Positions 42,662 to 52,632 of a stretch of 64,000 bases of DNA are shown one piece after another (position 1 is the first letter of the stretch; each line of letters opens with the position of its first letter). A program made the position numbers and the translations under genes. This stretch comes from Bacteroidia bacterium (GTDB taxonomy: Bacteria; Bacteroidota; Ignavibacteria; SZUA-365). The stretch is from the NCBI GenBank assembly GCA_027493955.1, contig JAOSJT010000001.1, forward strand, positions 3,707,131 to 3,771,130, read 5' to 3'. The notes below the pieces were generated by a model, which saw only the letters and a program-made list of their open reading frames with translations, searched no databases and had not been told where the DNA came from.

Positions 42662-45106
42662 ATGCGCTATCCGTTTAGTGAAATCGAACCGAAATGGCAG
42701 AACTTCTGGGAAAACAACAAAGTATTCAAGGCGGGGATCGACAAATCCAAACCGAAGTACTATGTGCTCGACATGTTTCCGTATCCATCCGGTGCGGGTT
42801 TGCACGTCGGACATCCCGAGGGATACACCGCGACGGATATTATCGCCCGCTTTAAGCGCATGCGTGGTTTCAACGTACTGCATCCGATGGGCTGGGATGC
42901 CTTCGGTCTTCCCGCCGAACAGTACGCGGTAAAGACGGGCGTTCATCCTGCCATCACTACACGCCAGAACATCGAGACATTCCGGCGCCAGCTCAAAATG
43001 ATCGGTTTTTCTTACGATTGGGATCGTGAAGTCAACACGACCGATCCGCGCTATGTAAAATGGACGCAATGGATTTTCATGCAGCTCTACAAGAAGGGCC
43101 TCGCATACATGGCGGAAGTGCCGGTGAACTGGTGTCCGGAGCTTGGCACCGTCCTCGCGAACGAGGAGGTTCCCGAGCAGATCGAGAAAGGCTTCACCGT
43201 AATTCGCAAACCGATGCGGCAGTGGATGCTTCGTATTACAGCGTACGCGGAACGACTGCTTACGGATCTCGACGAGCTGGAATGGCCGGAAAGTCTCAAG
43301 GAAATGCAGCGTAATTGGATCGGCAGATCCGAAGGTGCCGAAGTGCGCTTCGCCGTTGACGGACAAGATGAAGCGATTACCGTATTCACTACACGACCGG
43401 ATACACTCTGGGGTGCAACGTACATGGTGCTCGCTCCGGAGCATCCACTGGTGCAGACTATTGTCGCGGATGTGCAACGCGATGCGGTGCAGAAATACAT
43501 TGAGGCGTCATCCAGGAAAAACGACCTCGAGCGAACCGAACTCTCGAAAGAAAAGACCGGCGTCTTCACAGGTGCCTTTGCGGTCAATCCCATGAATGCA
43601 GAGCGCATTCCTATATGGATAGCGGACTATGTTCTCCTCAGCTATGGAACCGGAGCCATTATGGCGGTACCGGGACACGACGAGCGCGACTGGGAATTCG
43701 CGCGCGCATTCGGATTGCCCATACGCGAGGTGATCGCCGGCGGTAATGTCGAGGAAGCCGCGTTTACGGACACGGAACACGGTATTGCGGTACATTCGGA
43801 TTTTATCAACGGACTCGGATACCGGGAGGCCTTCGAGGCTGTCGTCCGGTATCTCGAGGAGAAGAAGCTTGGCTGCCGCAAGGTGAATTACAAGCTTCGC
43901 GATTGGTTGTTTTCCCGACAGCGCTACTGGGGCGAGCCCTTCCCCATCCTGCACGTCCAGCACCCCAATGGTCAGGAGGAAATCACGCTGCTCCCGGAGG
44001 ATGCGCTTCCGCTCACACTGCCCGATGTGGAATCCTACAAACCCAGCGGCACAGGTGAATCTCCGCTCGCCACGATAAGCGAATGGGTCGAGACAACGGA
44101 TCCTGTAAGCGGATATCCCGCACGCAGGGAGACCAACACTATGCCGCAATGGGCTGGATCGTGCTGGTACTACCTTCGTTTCATGGATCCGGACAATGAC
44201 GGAGTATTTGTCGGCAAGGAAGCGGAATCCTACTGGGGTCCGGTCGATCTTTATGTGGGCGGCACCGAACATGCCGTGCTGCACCTGCTCTATGCGCGAT
44301 TCTGGCACAAAGTGCTCTTCGATCTCGGCCATGTGTCCACCAGGGAGCCTTTCATGCGTCTCGTCAATCAGGGCATGATACTCGGAGAGGACGGCCGGAA
44401 GATGTCAAAATCCTTCGGCAACGTCATCAATCCTGATGACGTCATTCGGGAGTATGGTGCCGATACCTTGCGCCTGTTCGAAATGTTCATGGGGCCGCTG
44501 GAACAGGTGAAACCATGGAATACCAAAGGTGTCGAAGGCGTACACCGCTTTCTGAACCGTGTGTGGCGACTCTTTGTTCAGGAGGACGCGCAAGAGGAAA
44601 CTGCAACGCTCGATGGTTCCATCAGGGACGCCGAAGCCGACACGGACACCTTGCGCCTCCTGCATAAAACGATTCGAAAAATCACCGAAGATATCGAGGG
44701 GCTGCGTTTCAACACAGCAATATCGCAGATGATGATTTTCGTCAATGAAATGAACAAGAAGGAACTGCGTCCACGCGCGGTGATGGACCCCTTTGTGCTG
44801 CTGCTCTCCCCCTTCGCTCCCCATCTCGCCGAAGAACTCTGGCAGCTGCTCGGGCACAATACCTCGCTGGCATACGAACCCTGGCCGGAATATGATGCAG
44901 CACTTACCGCGGATGACGAGATAGAACTCGTCCTCCAGGTGAACGGGAAAGTGCGGGACAAAATTCGTGTACCAACCGGTCTCGACAAACAAGCCCTCGA
45001 AGGAGTGGCCCGAGAAAGCGAAATCATTCGCCGTCATACCGAGGGCAAGAACATTATCAAAATCATCGCCGTACCGGACAAGCTGGTGAATGTCGTTGTT
45101 CGATGA
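42662..45106 (+). CDS. leuS: Leucine--tRNA ligase
   Basis: It has 814 residues and is a full class I synthetase. HIGH motif region: [21 protein letters not shown] (HVGH, about residues 48-51). The editing (CP1) domain carries the threonine-rich [12 protein letters not shown] and the Asp-containing [13 protein letters not shown]. The KMSKS loop is [16 protein letters not shown]. The C-terminal anticodon-binding domain ends with [14 protein letters not shown]-like sequence ([11 protein letters not shown]). It charges tRNA-Leu in the cytoplasm. The 234-nt leader has no recognisable T-box. Confidence 0.98.
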   Translation: MRYPFSEIEPKWQNFWENNKVFKAGIDKSKPKYYVLDMFPYPSGAGLHVGHPEGYTATDIIARFKRMRGFNVLHPMGWDAFGLPAEQYAVKTGVHPAITTRQNIETFRRQLKMIGFSYDWDREVNTTDPRYVKWTQWIFMQLYKKGLAYMAEVPVNWCPELGTVLANEEVPEQIEKGFTVIRKPMRQWMLRITAYAERLLTDLDELEWPESLKEMQRNWIGRSEGAEVRFAVDGQDEAITVFTTRPDTLWGATYMVLAPEHPLVQTIVADVQRDAVQKYIEASSRKNDLERTELSKEKTGVFTGAFAVNPMNAERIPIWIADYVLLSYGTGAIMAVPGHDERDWEFARAFGLPIREVIAGGNVEEAAFTDTEHGIAVHSDFINGLGYREAFEAVVRYLEEKKLGCRKVNYKLRDWLFSRQRYWGEPFPILHVQHPNGQEEITLLPEDALPLTLPDVESYKPSGTGESPLATISEWVETTDPVSGYPARRETNTMPQWAGSCWYYLRFMDPDNDGVFVGKEAESYWGPVDLYVGGTEHAVLHLLYARFWHKVLFDLGHVSTREPFMRLVNQGMILGEDGRKMSKSFGNVINPDDVIREYGADTLRLFEMFMGPLEQVKPWNTKGVEGVHRFLNRVWRLFVQEDAQEETATLDGSIRDAEADTDTLRLLHKTIRKITEDIEGLRFNTAISQMMIFVNEMNKKELRPRAVMDPFVLLLSPFAPHLAEELWQLLGHNTSLAYEPWPEYDAALTADDEIELVLQVNGKVRDKIRVPTGLDKQALEGVARESEIIRRHTEGKNIIKIIAVPDKLVNVVVR

Positions 45107-45243
45107 AATGAAAGCTGCGCACGCAACGGTCTGCAAGGTCGGGTCTGTGTCAGTTACTCCTTCAGCACCATCACAGCCGCTCCTCGGGTGCGTCCATACT
45201 ACGGCGATGGCTTCATTTGGCAATTCGAGGTAAGCACTATCGC

Positions 45244-45903
45244 ATGACTGGCAAGACACATCTGGCCGGTGGAACGCTCGCGGCGGCCGCTGTCGCAGTC
45301 GTCGCTCCAGGATTTCTCGACGGAGCAGCGCTGCTCGGGGGGGAGATCCTGCTTGCCGGTATTGCGGTACCCGTTGTCGCGCTCGGCACAGGGGTGTGTC
45401 TTCTGGCATCGCTGCTTCCGGATATCGATGAACCGGATTCACTGATCGTCAACTCACCCGCCGCACTGCGGAAACGCCTTCCTCGAGGCAGGAGTGTGCA
45501 GACAAAATCCGCAGCCTCTCTCTCGGGCGTTCTCTTTGGCGCGTTTCGATGGATCCTTCGCGGTGTTTCAGGAATAATCCGCCTCCTTGCGGGGGGACAC
45601 AGGGGGGCGACGCACTGGTTGCTTATCGCCGCGGTTCTCTCCTATGGAATGTGGCATGTGGGATCCCTGTTGGGATATCCGGCATTGTGGCTTTGGTTCT
45701 CGGCAGGGTATATCAGCCATCTCATACTCGATATGCTGACTCCCGCAGGTCTCGAGGTGTTGCGTCCCATCACCCCTGCTCCGATACATCTTCTTCCCGG
45801 TTTCATGCGCATTCGCACCGGTGGTGGAGGGGATACCCTTGTCCGCGTTTTGTTGTTCATGGGAGCGGGTGCCCTCGCGTATCAGCCTCTCCTTGGTATA
45901 TAA
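45244..45903 (+). CDS. YdjM-like (DUF457) membrane-bound metal-dependent hydrolase
   Basis: It has 219 residues; the ATG (GAGGTAAG about 9 nt before) replaces a TTG 27 nt upstream. Family marks are MTGKTHLAGG (His6), LLPDIDEPDS (Asp-rich), HRGATHWLL (HRGxTH) and the C-terminal SHLILDMLTPAGLEVLRP. There are four or five membrane helices. YdjM-type proteins are predicted metal-dependent membrane hydrolases. It overlaps the next gene by one base (TAATG), indicating coupled translation with the PAP2 phosphatase. Confidence 0.9.
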   Translation: MTGKTHLAGGTLAAAAVAVVAPGFLDGAALLGGEILLAGIAVPVVALGTGVCLLASLLPDIDEPDSLIVNSPAALRKRLPRGRSVQTKSAASLSGVLFGAFRWILRGVSGIIRLLAGGHRGATHWLLIAAVLSYGMWHVGSLLGYPALWLWFSAGYISHLILDMLTPAGLEVLRPITPAPIHLLPGFMRIRTGGGGDTLVRVLLFMGAGALAYQPLLGI

Positions 45904-46622
45904 TGCGCATGAAGCATGATGCACCGATAGCGCACATGAAACGTTTCGCTCCGGCGATCATCAGTCTTTCGCTTTTCTCTGTTATCGCGGTACTTCAGGC
46001 GGGCGGAATGCTTCAGCAAGTGGATGAGTCTGTTCTTCTGATGATTCGCGGCGCGCATCCGGATCATCCGCCAGCATCCTCGTGGTTGTTGCCCTTGCTG
46101 TATGTTGTTACGTGGTTCGGGGATTTTCCAGCATTGCTGTTTGTTGCCACGATCGCAACAGGGCTTCTTCTGTTTTCAAAGCGCAAACCCGAAGCGTCTT
46201 CGTTCGCCTGCTCCGCTATCCTCGGAGTACTTTTGATGCTCGTTCTCAAAGAGGTATTCGCACGTCCAAGACCTCAGGTCGTTCCGGCTCTCGCGGACGT
46301 GAGCACGCTCAGCTTTCCGAGCGGACACGCTCTGATGTCTGTTGCGGTGTACGTACCTCTGGCAATGATACTGCTACGGACGTTCCCGCAGAAGAACGCA
46401 CAATGTTTCACGGCATTCGGTCTGTTTTTGCTGGTGATCGGTTTCAGCCGTCTCTATCTCGGCGTTCATTATCTGACAGATGTTCTGGCGGGTTGGGTGC
46501 TGGGCGTGTTCGTCGTGGTCGTTTGCCGGCGGTCAATCGCCGGTTCTGTCGGCTCAACGGTGCCGACGCACAATACTGTCGAGTTGACGGGGGGGAATCC
46601 CACGGAGACGGACGAGGAGTGA
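45903..46622 (+). CDS. PAP2-family phosphatase
   Basis: It has 239 residues and starts at the ATG overlapping the previous stop. About six membrane helices. The acid-phosphatase signature is complete: KEVFARPRP (KxxxxxxRP), SFPSGHALMS (PSGH) and SRLYLGVHYLTDVLAGW (SRxxxxxHxxxD). Members dephosphorylate phosphatidic acid, PGP or undecaprenyl pyrophosphate at the outer face of the inner membrane. Which lipid it uses cannot be told. The polar tail of about 25 residues after the last helix is not part of the family. Confidence 0.93.
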   Translation: MRMKHDAPIAHMKRFAPAIISLSLFSVIAVLQAGGMLQQVDESVLLMIRGAHPDHPPASSWLLPLLYVVTWFGDFPALLFVATIATGLLLFSKRKPEASSFACSAILGVLLMLVLKEVFARPRPQVVPALADVSTLSFPSGHALMSVAVYVPLAMILLRTFPQKNAQCFTAFGLFLLVIGFSRLYLGVHYLTDVLAGWVLGVFVVVVCRRSIAGSVGSTVPTHNTVELTGGNPTETDEE

Positions 46623-46669
46623 CAAACCGCGGCAGGTCCAACGACCGGCTGGCGGCAGGGAGGAGATCA

Positions 46670-47662
46670 TCAGGTTCCGACAACGATGCGGCCGCTGCTT
46701 ATGCGCCCGTTATGCTGCAACACCCACGGATAGATACCGGAAGCTAAGCGGTTTGTGCGTACCTCCAACGTGACCCCGCCGTTGGAAACCATGCCGCGAT
46801 GCACATCACGGATACGGCGTCCGAGTACATCGTAGATGGAGAAAATGATCGCACCAGGGGAATCGAGATCAATCCTAATCGTTACATGATCACGTGCCGG
46901 CTGTGGGTACATTTGCACCGATGGTCGGGGTCGGGAATTGCGTGACAACACCGCTGTCGTGCTTCCGAGCATTTCCGGAATGCGTGCCTCGGCTGCACGC
47001 TGCGCCAGTACCGCGTGACCCGCGTCGTTCAAATGAATTCCATCACCGAAATCAGCCCAGGGCGCGATGCTTCCATCACTGGTCGCCAGTCCGGTCCAGA
47101 AATCGAGACCGCGCTCCGCAAACCTGCCTTGGAGCCAGTCGCGCATGGTGATGAGATTCTGCCGCTGGGCCTGTGTCAGATTTCTCGGCTGCGTCGTGCT
47201 TACCCACATTCGGACACCAGCCGACGACGCCTCGGCGTCAATGCGTTCAAAATTTTCTATTTGCTCCAGCGTGCTCATGTCCCAGGCGGCATCGTTCGAA
47301 GGCAGGGTCAGAATGATGGCATCGGGAAGAAGGGACAAAGCTTTGGTGATGTTCCGTGCCGAGTCGGGAGCGGGCCTTCCTTCGGGAGGGATGAAGCCGC
47401 TGGACTGCAGATGAAAAGATGTGTATCCTCCTCGCGCCAAATTGATAACCTCGTAAGCGGGATTTTGCCGGCGCAGCACTTCAGCATAACGCCGGACCCA
47501 CGCGCTGTCAGGCGTGGATGCACCGACACCCTCGGCCGTGCTCGAACCAAGCACGACGATGCGCAGGCGGTCCGGTACTTGTTGCGCGCGGAGCGACGTC
47601 TGGAAGAGAAGAAGAACGAGGAAGCAAATGGCTAGCGCAAAGCGCCCGCGAACCGATGTCAT
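46670..47662 (-). CDS. SGNH/GDSL hydrolase with T9SS-type C-terminal domain
   Basis: It has 330 residues with a signal peptide ending LRAQ. SGNH block I is VVLGSSTAEGVG (Ser41 in place of the GDS serine), block II is GGYTS, block III is LPSNDA (Asn), and block V is GDGIHLNDAGH (Asp...His, about 212). The domain is therefore a complete esterase or lipase fold. Residues 250-330 form a T9SS sorting domain (QMYPQPARDHVTIRI, LASGIYPWVLQHNG, IVV). The N-terminal 4 bp overlap the end of the TlpA-like gene, so the two form an operon. The substrate (acyl or acetyl sugar, lipid) is unknown. Confidence 0.88.
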   Translation of the reverse strand: MTSVRGRFALAICFLVLLLFQTSLRAQQVPDRLRIVVLGSSTAEGVGASTPDSAWVRRYAEVLRRQNPAYEVINLARGGYTSFHLQSSGFIPPEGRPAPDSARNITKALSLLPDAIILTLPSNDAAWDMSTLEQIENFERIDAEASSAGVRMWVSTTQPRNLTQAQRQNLITMRDWLQGRFAERGLDFWTGLATSDGSIAPWADFGDGIHLNDAGHAVLAQRAAEARIPEMLGSTTAVLSRNSRPRPSVQMYPQPARDHVTIRIDLDSPGAIIFSIYDVLGRRIRDVHRGMVSNGGVTLEVRTNRLASGIYPWVLQHNGRISSGRIVVGT

Positions 47663-49011
47663 TGGGCGAGCAACTCCTGAATCTTCCTTTCGGTCTTGTC
47701 GTAATCGCTGGCGCCGACTTTCACATACTGGATTTTGCCCTGGCGATCGATAAGGACGACGTGCGGAATACCCTGCACCTCGTAATCGAGCATCGTTTGA
47801 CGGCCGCCCTTTTCTACACCCACAGGCCAGGTAATACTGTGTTTCGGAATGAAATCGTCACGCAGCTTCGCAAATTCCTCTTCGGGTTTCTGACTCGCTC
47901 CATCATAGCGCCCTTGATAATTTGTCAGTCCGACGATCACCAGCCCTTTGGCTTCGTACTTTTCCTGCCACTGTTTGAGATAGGGAAAGGCCATGATGCA
48001 CGGACGGCACCAGGTAGCGAAAAAGTCCACGAGGACAACCTTGCCCTTGAGAGCAGCGAGTGAGAGTGGCTTGCTTCCGATCCACTGATGCTCTTTCCAT
48101 TCCGCGGCGGGTTGGTTCAGAGCGCTTTTATCCTTCTCGATACGCGTCAGTTGTTCATTCATTGCGCGCTCGAAAGCCGGCCATGCATTCTCTTCGGCAA
48201 GGGCTTTCATCAGCAATTGCCGGTATTGCTCGAGCACATGCGCGTCTCCGGCTTCCTTGAGTACATAGAGAATTTCAGCCGCCGAGCTGCCAGTTTGCTG
48301 TGCGAGGTACGCTTCGATCTGCGGATACTGATCCTTGTTGAGTCCGGTCCGGGCGGAACGGAGGGCCTCACCGCTGGACTTCATGGCGAGAAGACTGTAT
48401 TCACGGGCGCGTTCAGGGTCCTTTCGTCCTGCATATGCACCACTCATGCTGTTGAAAAGCATCACGCGTTGCATGTGCTCGGCGGAATCCAGCGCGCCGT
48501 CTTTGAGCATGCCTTCTGCCAGCTCCAGTCTGTCGGCGAAAACCGCGAATTGTGCCGACTCCGCGCTCATGCTCCGTATCGAATCCGGATCCTTCACCAG
48601 TTGAACGAGCGAAAGGTTGACGTCAAGGGCCGAGGAAAAATTCTGCGCGATGGTGGTAGCATATTTCAACACCCTGAGTTCGTCAATGCCATAGTCGTCG
48701 AACTCCGTAATATCCTTGAGATCGGAAGGAAGTTTTTGCGGTATGGTCTGATACAATTCGTAAAACCTCGTCATTTTATCGCCGAGCAGCTCCTGCATTT
48801 TCATGGGGTCGTTCGCCGCTTCAGGATTCTCATCCTGCAGTTTTTGCATCGCATGCATGATCATGTCGAATTCGGCAATGCTCGCTTTGAATTCCTTCCA
48901 TTCGGGTGTGGTCAGCTTTTCCGCGACCTGTGCCGAAGCCGTCCAGGTCAGAATGGCAACGAATGACACGGTCAGCGTGATGTATCGCATGAGGTTTCGA
49001 ATAAAGGTCAT
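47659..49011 (-). CDS. TlpA-like periplasmic thiol-disulfide protein
   Basis: It has 450 residues with AGGA 6 nt before the ATG and a signal peptide ending ASAQ. Residues 30-300 are an all-helical region rich in charged residues, typical of the N-terminal extension in Bacteroidota TlpA-like proteins. Residues about 310-450 are a thioredoxin domain with WCRPC (Cys335, Cys338) and cis-Pro in GIPHVV. It should reduce disulfides in periplasmic proteins such as apocytochromes c; a multiheme cytochrome lies 6 kb away. It is co-transcribed with the SGNH hydrolase (4-bp overlap). Confidence 0.92.
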   Translation of the reverse strand: MTFIRNLMRYITLTVSFVAILTWTASAQVAEKLTTPEWKEFKASIAEFDMIMHAMQKLQDENPEAANDPMKMQELLGDKMTRFYELYQTIPQKLPSDLKDITEFDDYGIDELRVLKYATTIAQNFSSALDVNLSLVQLVKDPDSIRSMSAESAQFAVFADRLELAEGMLKDGALDSAEHMQRVMLFNSMSGAYAGRKDPERAREYSLLAMKSSGEALRSARTGLNKDQYPQIEAYLAQQTGSSAAEILYVLKEAGDAHVLEQYRQLLMKALAEENAWPAFERAMNEQLTRIEKDKSALNQPAAEWKEHQWIGSKPLSLAALKGKVVLVDFFATWCRPCIMAFPYLKQWQEKYEAKGLVIVGLTNYQGRYDGASQKPEEEFAKLRDDFIPKHSITWPVGVEKGGRQTMLDYEVQGIPHVVLIDRQGKIQYVKVGASDYDKTERKIQELLAQ

Positions 49012-49198
49012 TGCATATCCTGTAAAGAAAAATGGTCTTCAGTGTTTCGTCACTGTTTGATGATTCTGGCCGACATCGGTTGCAGAGCAGAACCCAAGAC
49101 GGAAAACTAGCATTTACTGCGGCAAAAAACTATGCAAAACTGCGCACCTGCGGGTTGGTATGGACTCTCCGCGCTGTAGCGCGACGGATCGATTCGTA

Positions 49199-50446
49199 TT
49201 ACAGAGGCGATGCGTCACGGAGCACGGGGAGCGTCATGCAGCGGCATCCGCCGCCGCCTCGGGATAGTTCCGCACCTTCGATACTGACGGCACAGCGCCC
49301 GAGAGTGGAAAGATCCACCCCACCGTCGTACAGCTCACCGAAGCGGACAATCCGGAATCCCCGACTGTCCAATTCCTCGAACGTCCGCTTATTACGACCG
49401 TAGCCGATGATTTTACCCGGCGCGAACGCGAAAAAGTTTGCTCCCGAGGTCCATTGTTCGCGCTCCTGCCGAACAGGATCGCTTCCCCCGCAGGGGATGG
49501 GTTCCAGATCGAGGCCGATACTTTTCAGAGCCGTGAGCAGATTCGTTCTGTCGCGTATTGAGCGTACGCGCCCGTTGTCTATTTCCACATGAATGGTTCT
49601 GCATGCGCGATGGCCGGTGATCAGCGGCGGGAAGACGACGCAGGCATCGCTGTCCACCATGGTAAAAATCATGTCGAGGTGAATGGTGGCTCTTTCCTTC
49701 GGCAATTCCACGACAATAACGTGCCGGATAGTACCTCCCTCAGCGAAGGACTGAATCAGCGTATCAATACCTCGTATGGACGTCCGTTCGCTGTTTCCTA
49801 TACAGACAACGTCTTCCCGGAGGATCAGCACGTCGCCACCTTCGATCGTGAGATCGGCACTGCTGTCCAAAGTACCGTCGACATAGAAGCTTCCCGGAGA
49901 AAATCCGGGATGCCAACGAAAAATATGCTCCATGATGATGGCCTCGGCGACGCGGACGCGATTGGCCATGGAGCCGGTAATGATTTTGTCGTTGACGCAC
50001 ATTGCCGCATCGCGCATGAAGAAGAAATTCGGAAGAGGCGGAAGGGCGTACAACCCGGGACTCAGATAGCGCTCCAGCGTGTCGTTGCGCTTCAACGTCC
50101 CTGTCATCAGTGCGAATACCAGATCAACGGAGGAAAGCGCGCGGAGCGACGCTATTTCATCGGGATAGCCCACCGCGGTGCAGAGGCGTGTGAGCAGACT
50201 TTCCCGCGCCTCGTCGATTTCCATGGTTTCCCGCAGCAAATCCATGACCTCGCAGGTCTCGCTCACCTGCGACAAGACGTACTCCAGCTGATTGTGCTCC
50301 TGCAGTGCTCTGGGAAGGTGCAAAATATCGTCGTACAGCACTTCGGCCGCATTGGACGGCGTCATGCGTTCGATTTCCTGTCCAGGCGCGTGCAGTATCA
50401 CGCGACGAAGTTGTCCGATTTCAGAATTGATGGATATGGAGCGCAT
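49199..50446 (-). CDS. arcA: Arginine deiminase
   Basis: It has 415 residues from MRSISINSEIGQLRRVILH (a Met six codons earlier is possible). Arginine deiminase marks in order are RRVILHAPG, the substrate loop FFFMRDAAM, EGGDVLILREDVVCIGNSERTS, HLDMIFTMVD (catalytic His) and GGGGCRCM (nucleophile Cys403). It converts arginine to citrulline and ammonia. The usual partners arcB and arcC are not in the window, so it may serve arginine catabolism for nitrogen or acid protection. It is transcribed divergently from the aromatic hydroxylase. Confidence 0.93.
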   Translation of the reverse strand: MRSISINSEIGQLRRVILHAPGQEIERMTPSNAAEVLYDDILHLPRALQEHNQLEYVLSQVSETCEVMDLLRETMEIDEARESLLTRLCTAVGYPDEIASLRALSSVDLVFALMTGTLKRNDTLERYLSPGLYALPPLPNFFFMRDAAMCVNDKIITGSMANRVRVAEAIIMEHIFRWHPGFSPGSFYVDGTLDSSADLTIEGGDVLILREDVVCIGNSERTSIRGIDTLIQSFAEGGTIRHVIVVELPKERATIHLDMIFTMVDSDACVVFPPLITGHRACRTIHVEIDNGRVRSIRDRTNLLTALKSIGLDLEPIPCGGSDPVRQEREQWTSGANFFAFAPGKIIGYGRNKRTFEELDSRGFRIVRFGELYDGGVDLSTLGRCAVSIEGAELSRGGGGCRCMTLPVLRDASPL

Positions 50447-50609
50447 AGGGTGTCCGACCTTCATTCATGAGGCATGCAACAAGGTACGGTTTTCGTACTT
50501 TTCTCCGAAAAAGAAATTCGTATATTTCATGTCCAGAACAGAACGCACCTGTACTACCCATACCATCCCCGTGATGGAGTTTTTCCAGAAGTCAGCAAGG
50601 AACAACGCC

Positions 50610-51452
50610 ATGGCCGACGATACTCTGAATTCTGCCGCCACCAGCGATGCCGACAGCAAATCCGCCTACGCTCGATATGCCGAACAGGAGGATATCGATC
50701 CCCGCTGCATTCCGATCAAACTGGACGGACCGGTTCCGGAGCACGATGCCATCACGTATCCGGATTACCCTCCGCACGATCATGAGACCTGGCGCGCACT
50801 GTACGAACGCCAGGCGCAGCAGCTTCCAGGCCGGGCCTGCGACGAGTATCTCGAAGGGATGCGTATACTCGATCTGCGTCCGGACAGGCTCCCAAGTCTG
50901 CGTGACATCAGTCTGACACTGGATGCGATGGTCGGCTGGCGAGTGGCGCGCATACCGGGTTTGCTGGACACGAACGATTTTTTCAGTTTCATGGCACGGG
51001 CGCACTTCCCTTCCACCGATTATATCCGTCAACCGGAGGAGCTGGAGTACACCCCCGCTCCTGACTGTTTTCACGATATTTTCGGGCACATGCCCACGCT
51101 GACGAATCCCTTTTTCTCCAAGTTTTTTCAGTTTTTCGCGCAGACCTTTCTCAACGTGAGTGAACCGCGGGAAATACGCATGCTCGAACGCTTTTACTGG
51201 TTCACAGTGGAGTTCGGCCTGATAAACACCGGTCAGGGACGTCGTATTTACGGCGCCGGTATCCTCAGTTCTCCGAAGGAAGTCCTGCACTCGCTATCCG
51301 ATCAGGTGGAAGTCCTGCCTTTCGATCCTGCCCGCCTCGGGTCGCAGGAGTACGACGTTTGGCATCTTCAGCCGATTCTCTTTGCGATTGAAAGTTTTGA
51401 GCAACTGGACAGTGAATTTCGGGACTGGGCGCGGTTTATGAAATGGAATTGA
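50610..51452 (+). CDS. phhA: Phenylalanine 4-monooxygenase (aromatic amino acid hydroxylase)
   Basis: It has 280 residues with AAGGA 8 nt before the ATG at 50610; earlier in-frame starts (50529, 50574) have weaker sites. The iron ligands are in PDCFHDIFGHMPTL (two His) and FYWFTVEFGLI (Glu), and PSLRDIS and VGWRVARIPGLL are further family blocks. There is no regulatory ACT domain, as in bacterial enzymes. With a pterin cofactor it turns phenylalanine into tyrosine. Neither pterin recycling (phhB) nor tyrosine degradation genes are adjacent. A strong bidirectional terminator follows. Confidence 0.92.
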   Translation: MADDTLNSAATSDADSKSAYARYAEQEDIDPRCIPIKLDGPVPEHDAITYPDYPPHDHETWRALYERQAQQLPGRACDEYLEGMRILDLRPDRLPSLRDISLTLDAMVGWRVARIPGLLDTNDFFSFMARAHFPSTDYIRQPEELEYTPAPDCFHDIFGHMPTLTNPFFSKFFQFFAQTFLNVSEPREIRMLERFYWFTVEFGLINTGQGRRIYGAGILSSPKEVLHSLSDQVEVLPFDPARLGSQEYDVWHLQPILFAIESFEQLDSEFRDWARFMKWN

Positions 51453-51478
51453 ATTCCGCAGAACAGCAGAGCATTTGC

Positions 51479-51511
51479 AACAGCCCCCGGCACGACAAAC
51501 CGGGGGCTGTT
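51479..51511. terminator. Bidirectional terminator
   Basis: A perfect 12-bp stem AACAGCCCCCGG/CCGGGGGCTGTT with a 9-nt loop lies between genes converging at 51452 and 51530. Confidence 0.9.
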
Positions 51512-51529
51512 GCGATTTTCTTTCCTCCG

Positions 51530-52507
51530 TTACTTTGATCGTTTTGACCAAAAAGCGTCCTTGCCTCCTTCGATAAAATCCAGCGGATCCGTCGAGGTCC
51601 GCACCTGTCTGCCTTGCGGTTCGATCTGTCCGTTCTTTACTTTGAACTCCCAAACGCCGTACGTTTTCCCGTCGAATTCGACGACAACTTCGTAGGTCCC
51701 GTTTTTGAGCAATTCCTCGGCCTTCAGGGAGGTGTGCCAGAGTTTGCTGTTGAACTGCGTGGTTTTGAATTGACCGAAGGTTATCTCATACCGGACCCAA
51801 TCCGCCGAGAGCGAATAATTGAGGGGGAATTCCCCGAAGCGCGCCAGTTCCTTGCCACCCTGACGCAGAGCTCCGGTAACCTTGACGTCCTGACGTTTCT
51901 CCTTTCCGGTGTTTCTGAGCCAGATCTTGAACATCAGCGGCTTGCTGACGTCCGCATCGGCATAGAGTAAATACGCGTAATCGTTCCACGCGCCATTGAG
52001 GCGATAGATGGGTTGAGGATTGTACGGGTCATTGCTCCCGAGCACTTCGAGAGAAAAAGGATAGCGGTAGAAGATTTTACCATCGAGCAAAAACTCGACG
52101 ACATAGTCTCCGGCAGTGGTGAGCTTGAACTGCGGATTTGCATCCCATCCGCTGCCCGGCTCTCGCACCTTGTAACTGCCCAGCAACCAGTATGGCGGCT
52201 TGAGCTTCTCGGCATACCATACAAATTCAGCCACTGTGCTGCCGTCAGCGCGCTTTAAAATGGACGTGAGCGTCCCGCCGTTTTCGGGACTGTAAATATA
52301 CACGTCGTTACTTGGGATCTCTGGAAGAAAGACCGCCTGAATCTGGTAAAGTCTGAAAACCCCCTGGATCGGATGAACCTGAACACCATTCAGCAGGGTC
52401 GAAAACATGATGCTGGGAGGATAGCTTGCCGGTTGGGCGGAAACGATTGCGGGCGTACTCAATGCGAGCCCGAATACGAAGGTAAGGACAAGAGCGATGC
52501 TTCTCAT
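51530..52507 (-). CDS. Secreted protein of unknown function
   Basis: The Met at 52507 begins a clear signal peptide (MRSIALVLTFVFGLALSTPAIVSAQ); 15 earlier residues in the open frame are not signal-like. The mature part, about 300 residues, is beta-rich with two similar sandwich halves, for example FKLTTAGDYVVEFLLDGKIFYRYPF and ELLKNGTYEVVVEFDGKTYGVWEFKV. These look like Ig-like or carbohydrate-binding modules. There is no sorting domain and no lipobox, so it is probably periplasmic. No family is recognised. Confidence 0.75.
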   Translation of the reverse strand: MRSIALVLTFVFGLALSTPAIVSAQPASYPPSIMFSTLLNGVQVHPIQGVFRLYQIQAVFLPEIPSNDVYIYSPENGGTLTSILKRADGSTVAEFVWYAEKLKPPYWLLGSYKVREPGSGWDANPQFKLTTAGDYVVEFLLDGKIFYRYPFSLEVLGSNDPYNPQPIYRLNGAWNDYAYLLYADADVSKPLMFKIWLRNTGKEKRQDVKVTGALRQGGKELARFGEFPLNYSLSADWVRYEITFGQFKTTQFNSKLWHTSLKAEELLKNGTYEVVVEFDGKTYGVWEFKVKNGQIEPQGRQVRTSTDPLDFIEGGKDAFWSKRSK

Positions 52508-52632
52508 GCGAGGTACTCCGGATATGGAAGGTGGTACGGCTTTGTGAAGCAATAATAGCGCATTCCGTTGTCCGAATCAAGTGGTTTGTGATGAGCCGGC
52601 ATCATTCGTATACTGGCGTTGTTGTGTGTGAC

